The notes below the pieces were generated by a model that made no database searches, had not been told where the DNA came from, and saw only the letters and a program-made list of their open reading frames with translations. Below, one piece after another: positions 6,601 through 7,056 of a stretch of DNA of 7,056 nt. The stretch's first letter is position 1, and each line of letters begins with the position of its first letter. The position numbers were made by a program, and so were the translations under genes. Origin of the DNA: Candidatus Binatia bacterium (GTDB lineage Bacteria > Desulfobacterota_B > Binatia > UBA9968 > JAJDTQ01); contig JAJDTQ010000213.1 of the NCBI GenBank assembly GCA_022827045.1, positions 1-7,056 on the forward strand, read 5' to 3'.

Positions 6601-7056
6601 GCGGCGAACGCCTGGCGCTCCGCGGCCGGCCGGCCTCCGCCAATCTCTCCGAGACCGCCGCATTCATGGACGGCGCCAAGCGCATCCTGGTGTTCTCCAT
6701 GGCCGGGGGCACCGGGCGAAGCTACCACTCTGACCTCTCGTGCCCAAACACCGAGCGCCGGGTCCACTACCTGCTGGAGCCGGGCTGGCGCGCGGACCAG
6801 GCGATCCAGGGGCTCGGACGCACCCACCGCACGCACCAGGCCTCGGCGCCGCTCTTCCGGCCGGTCACCACGGACGTGAAGGGCGAGCGGAGGTTCATCG
6901 CCACCATCGCGCGGCGGCTCGACAGCCTGGGCGCCATCACCCGCGGGCAGCGCGATTCCCAGACCGCCATGGGAGGGAACGACGCAACCCTGTTTCGAGA
7001 GAGCGACAACCTCGAGAGCCTCTACGCCAAGGCGGCCCTGAGACGGTTCTACCTGG
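3651..7056 (+). CDS. Bifunctional SAM-dependent DNA methyltransferase / Strawberry-notch-like SF2 helicase (3' end off window)
   Basis: The frame stays open for 1135 codons to the window edge without a stop; relatives I know of are roughly 1400 residues or more. Residues 1-135 are unrecognised. The methyltransferase follows: QQFSTP (139-144), motif I E165-P-S-A-G-T-G171 (SAM binding) and catalytic motif IV N233-P-P-F236, typical of N6-adenine DNA methyltransferases. A Pro/Ala/Thr-rich linker (about 383-456) leads to LLSDAQLESV (Q475), which may act as a Q-motif. The helicase has Walker A G536-D-G-T-G-C-G-K543-G-R, Walker B D653-E-A-H656 and motif III S696-A-T-G. Its C-terminal lobe has GGTGRS (1019-1024) and motif VI Q1053-G-L-G-R-T-H-R1060. 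RILVFSMAGGTGRSYHSD and the QGLGRTHRTHQ run are hallmarks of the Strawberry-notch helicase C domain. It is cytoplasmic and expected to modify and translocate on DNA. Such fusions are typical of plasmids, phages and conjugative elements; phage P1 DarB, an anti-restriction protein, is a loose architectural analogue. The true substrate is unknown. Confidence 0.93.
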   Translation, partial: MLDVHTAPDTSVRVPVPRTLPALPADPNLRPSTNDALFTAATTLLPVLEAGRPLDAPTLRDAMTRAFGATDARGAWVWKDAYEAAEAAVVLFIRRHGRAMRRHAGAGPEGPAAMLRMLEAVAALEPSHTKRSEEQVRLQQFSTPLPLAYATLRAAAIRPGDMVLEPSAGTGMLAVMAECALGSAAGNLHLNEIAETRRALLCRLFPETLVTGVNAENTANRLPGARPTVVIMNPPFSATPGVGRIRHDADLRHVRSAFSMLPPGGRLAAVTSAKCVPGDSDWNRAFGRLDPPARVVFSMAVDGRVYARRGTGFDTRLTVLDRADRPGIEVDPGARAATAAELLDAVIAQVPPRLPVEVRTIETAPLRDLFGSTVTLRPPVRKTASTASAPAHDWGPVSELTVETSPADSTTDADGPVSGPYEPWRPGAFHIPAATAHPTPLVQSAAMAAVPHPAPSYRPMLPERIVADGLLSDAQLESVVLAGHAHEGHLAASYRIGSGWETVQRCSDDDQGEAALTDEGETLSAPVRFRRGWMLGDGTGCGKGRQVAAVILDGWLRGRKRALWLSQSDKLLEDARRDWTALGGRDDDVVPLGDFRQGDEIPLSTGILFTTYATLRSPSRQGRVSRLDQIVSWLAGGPDEDDRHAFDGAIVFDEAHAMANAAGGKGARGDVKPSAQGRAGLRLQNALPDARITYVSATGATTVPGLAYAGRLGLWAAGETPFETRTDFVSAMEAGGVAAMEVVARDLKALGLYQARALAYHGVEVDILVHSLSDEQRRIYDSYAGAFKVIHANIEAALEATGIMQGQSTLNKNAKSAALSAFESTKQRFFGHLLTAMKCPSLIRAIQADLDAGRSAVIQLVSTGEALMERRIAEIPASEWDDLGIDLTPREHVLDFLAHAFPVQLQEPFTDGDGNLMSRPATDAEGHPVLCQEALAQRDALLEQLASLPPVPSALDQVVQHFGHEAVAEVTGRSRRVLRISDGGGERLALRGRPASANLSETAAFMDGAKRILVFSMAGGTGRSYHSDLSCPNTERRVHYLLEPGWRADQAIQGLGRTHRTHQASAPLFRPVTTDVKGERRFIATIARRLDSLGAITRGQRDSQTAMGGNDATLFRESDNLESLYAKAALRRFYL

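Noticed and set aside
4776..6836. 686-codon open frame on the minus strand inside the methyltransferase-helicase gene
   Set aside because: It lies opposite a frame carrying ordered helicase motifs, and its product is low-complexity without a domain, so it is a composition shadow.
1..7056. CRISPR arrays, tRNA or rRNA genes, and insertion-sequence terminal repeats
   Set aside because: I saw no regularly spaced repeats, cloverleaf-like or rRNA-like stretches, or paired terminal inverted repeats with target duplications.

Overview
The window is GC-rich DNA with G or C at most third codon positions. It carries four plus-strand genes that read as accessory-element DNA (a large plasmid or an integrative conjugative element) of a high-GC proteobacterium, most likely an alphaproteobacterium. 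That assignment rests on composition and on the kinds of genes present (ParB-like partition protein, RadC, methyltransferase/Strawberry-notch helicase fusion). No rRNA, tRNA or other taxonomic marker is present.

Layout. Positions 1-141, read on the minus strand, look like the first 141 nt of a bacterial group II intron: a GTGCG start, small hairpins typical of intron domain I, and a GNRA-capped hairpin. It abuts, apparently inside the gene, a ParB-like partition gene whose C-terminal part survives at 142-908. The intron is antisense to parB, so it cannot be spliced from parB mRNA and the gene is probably broken. A strong intrinsic terminator (930-965) closes the parB unit. A 590-residue GHKL-type ATPase of unknown function follows (996-2768), then a short RadC/JAB-domain protein (2940-3521), then a very large protein that runs off the right edge (3651-7056). 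The last joins an N6-adenine-type DNA methyltransferase to a Strawberry-notch-like superfamily 2 helicase.

How the genes may work together. The three intact genes lie on one strand with good Shine-Dalgarno sites and gaps of 129-171 bp, and no clear terminator separates them. Two of them share nearly the same leader up to the ATG. They are best read as a DNA-maintenance or anti-host-defence block of a mobile element: a GHKL ATPase switch, a RadC metalloprotein-like factor, and a methyltransferase-helicase whose architecture recalls anti-restriction proteins such as phage P1 DarB. The functional link is inference. The least described parts are the GHKL protein beyond its N-terminal ATPase fold and the purpose of the triad.
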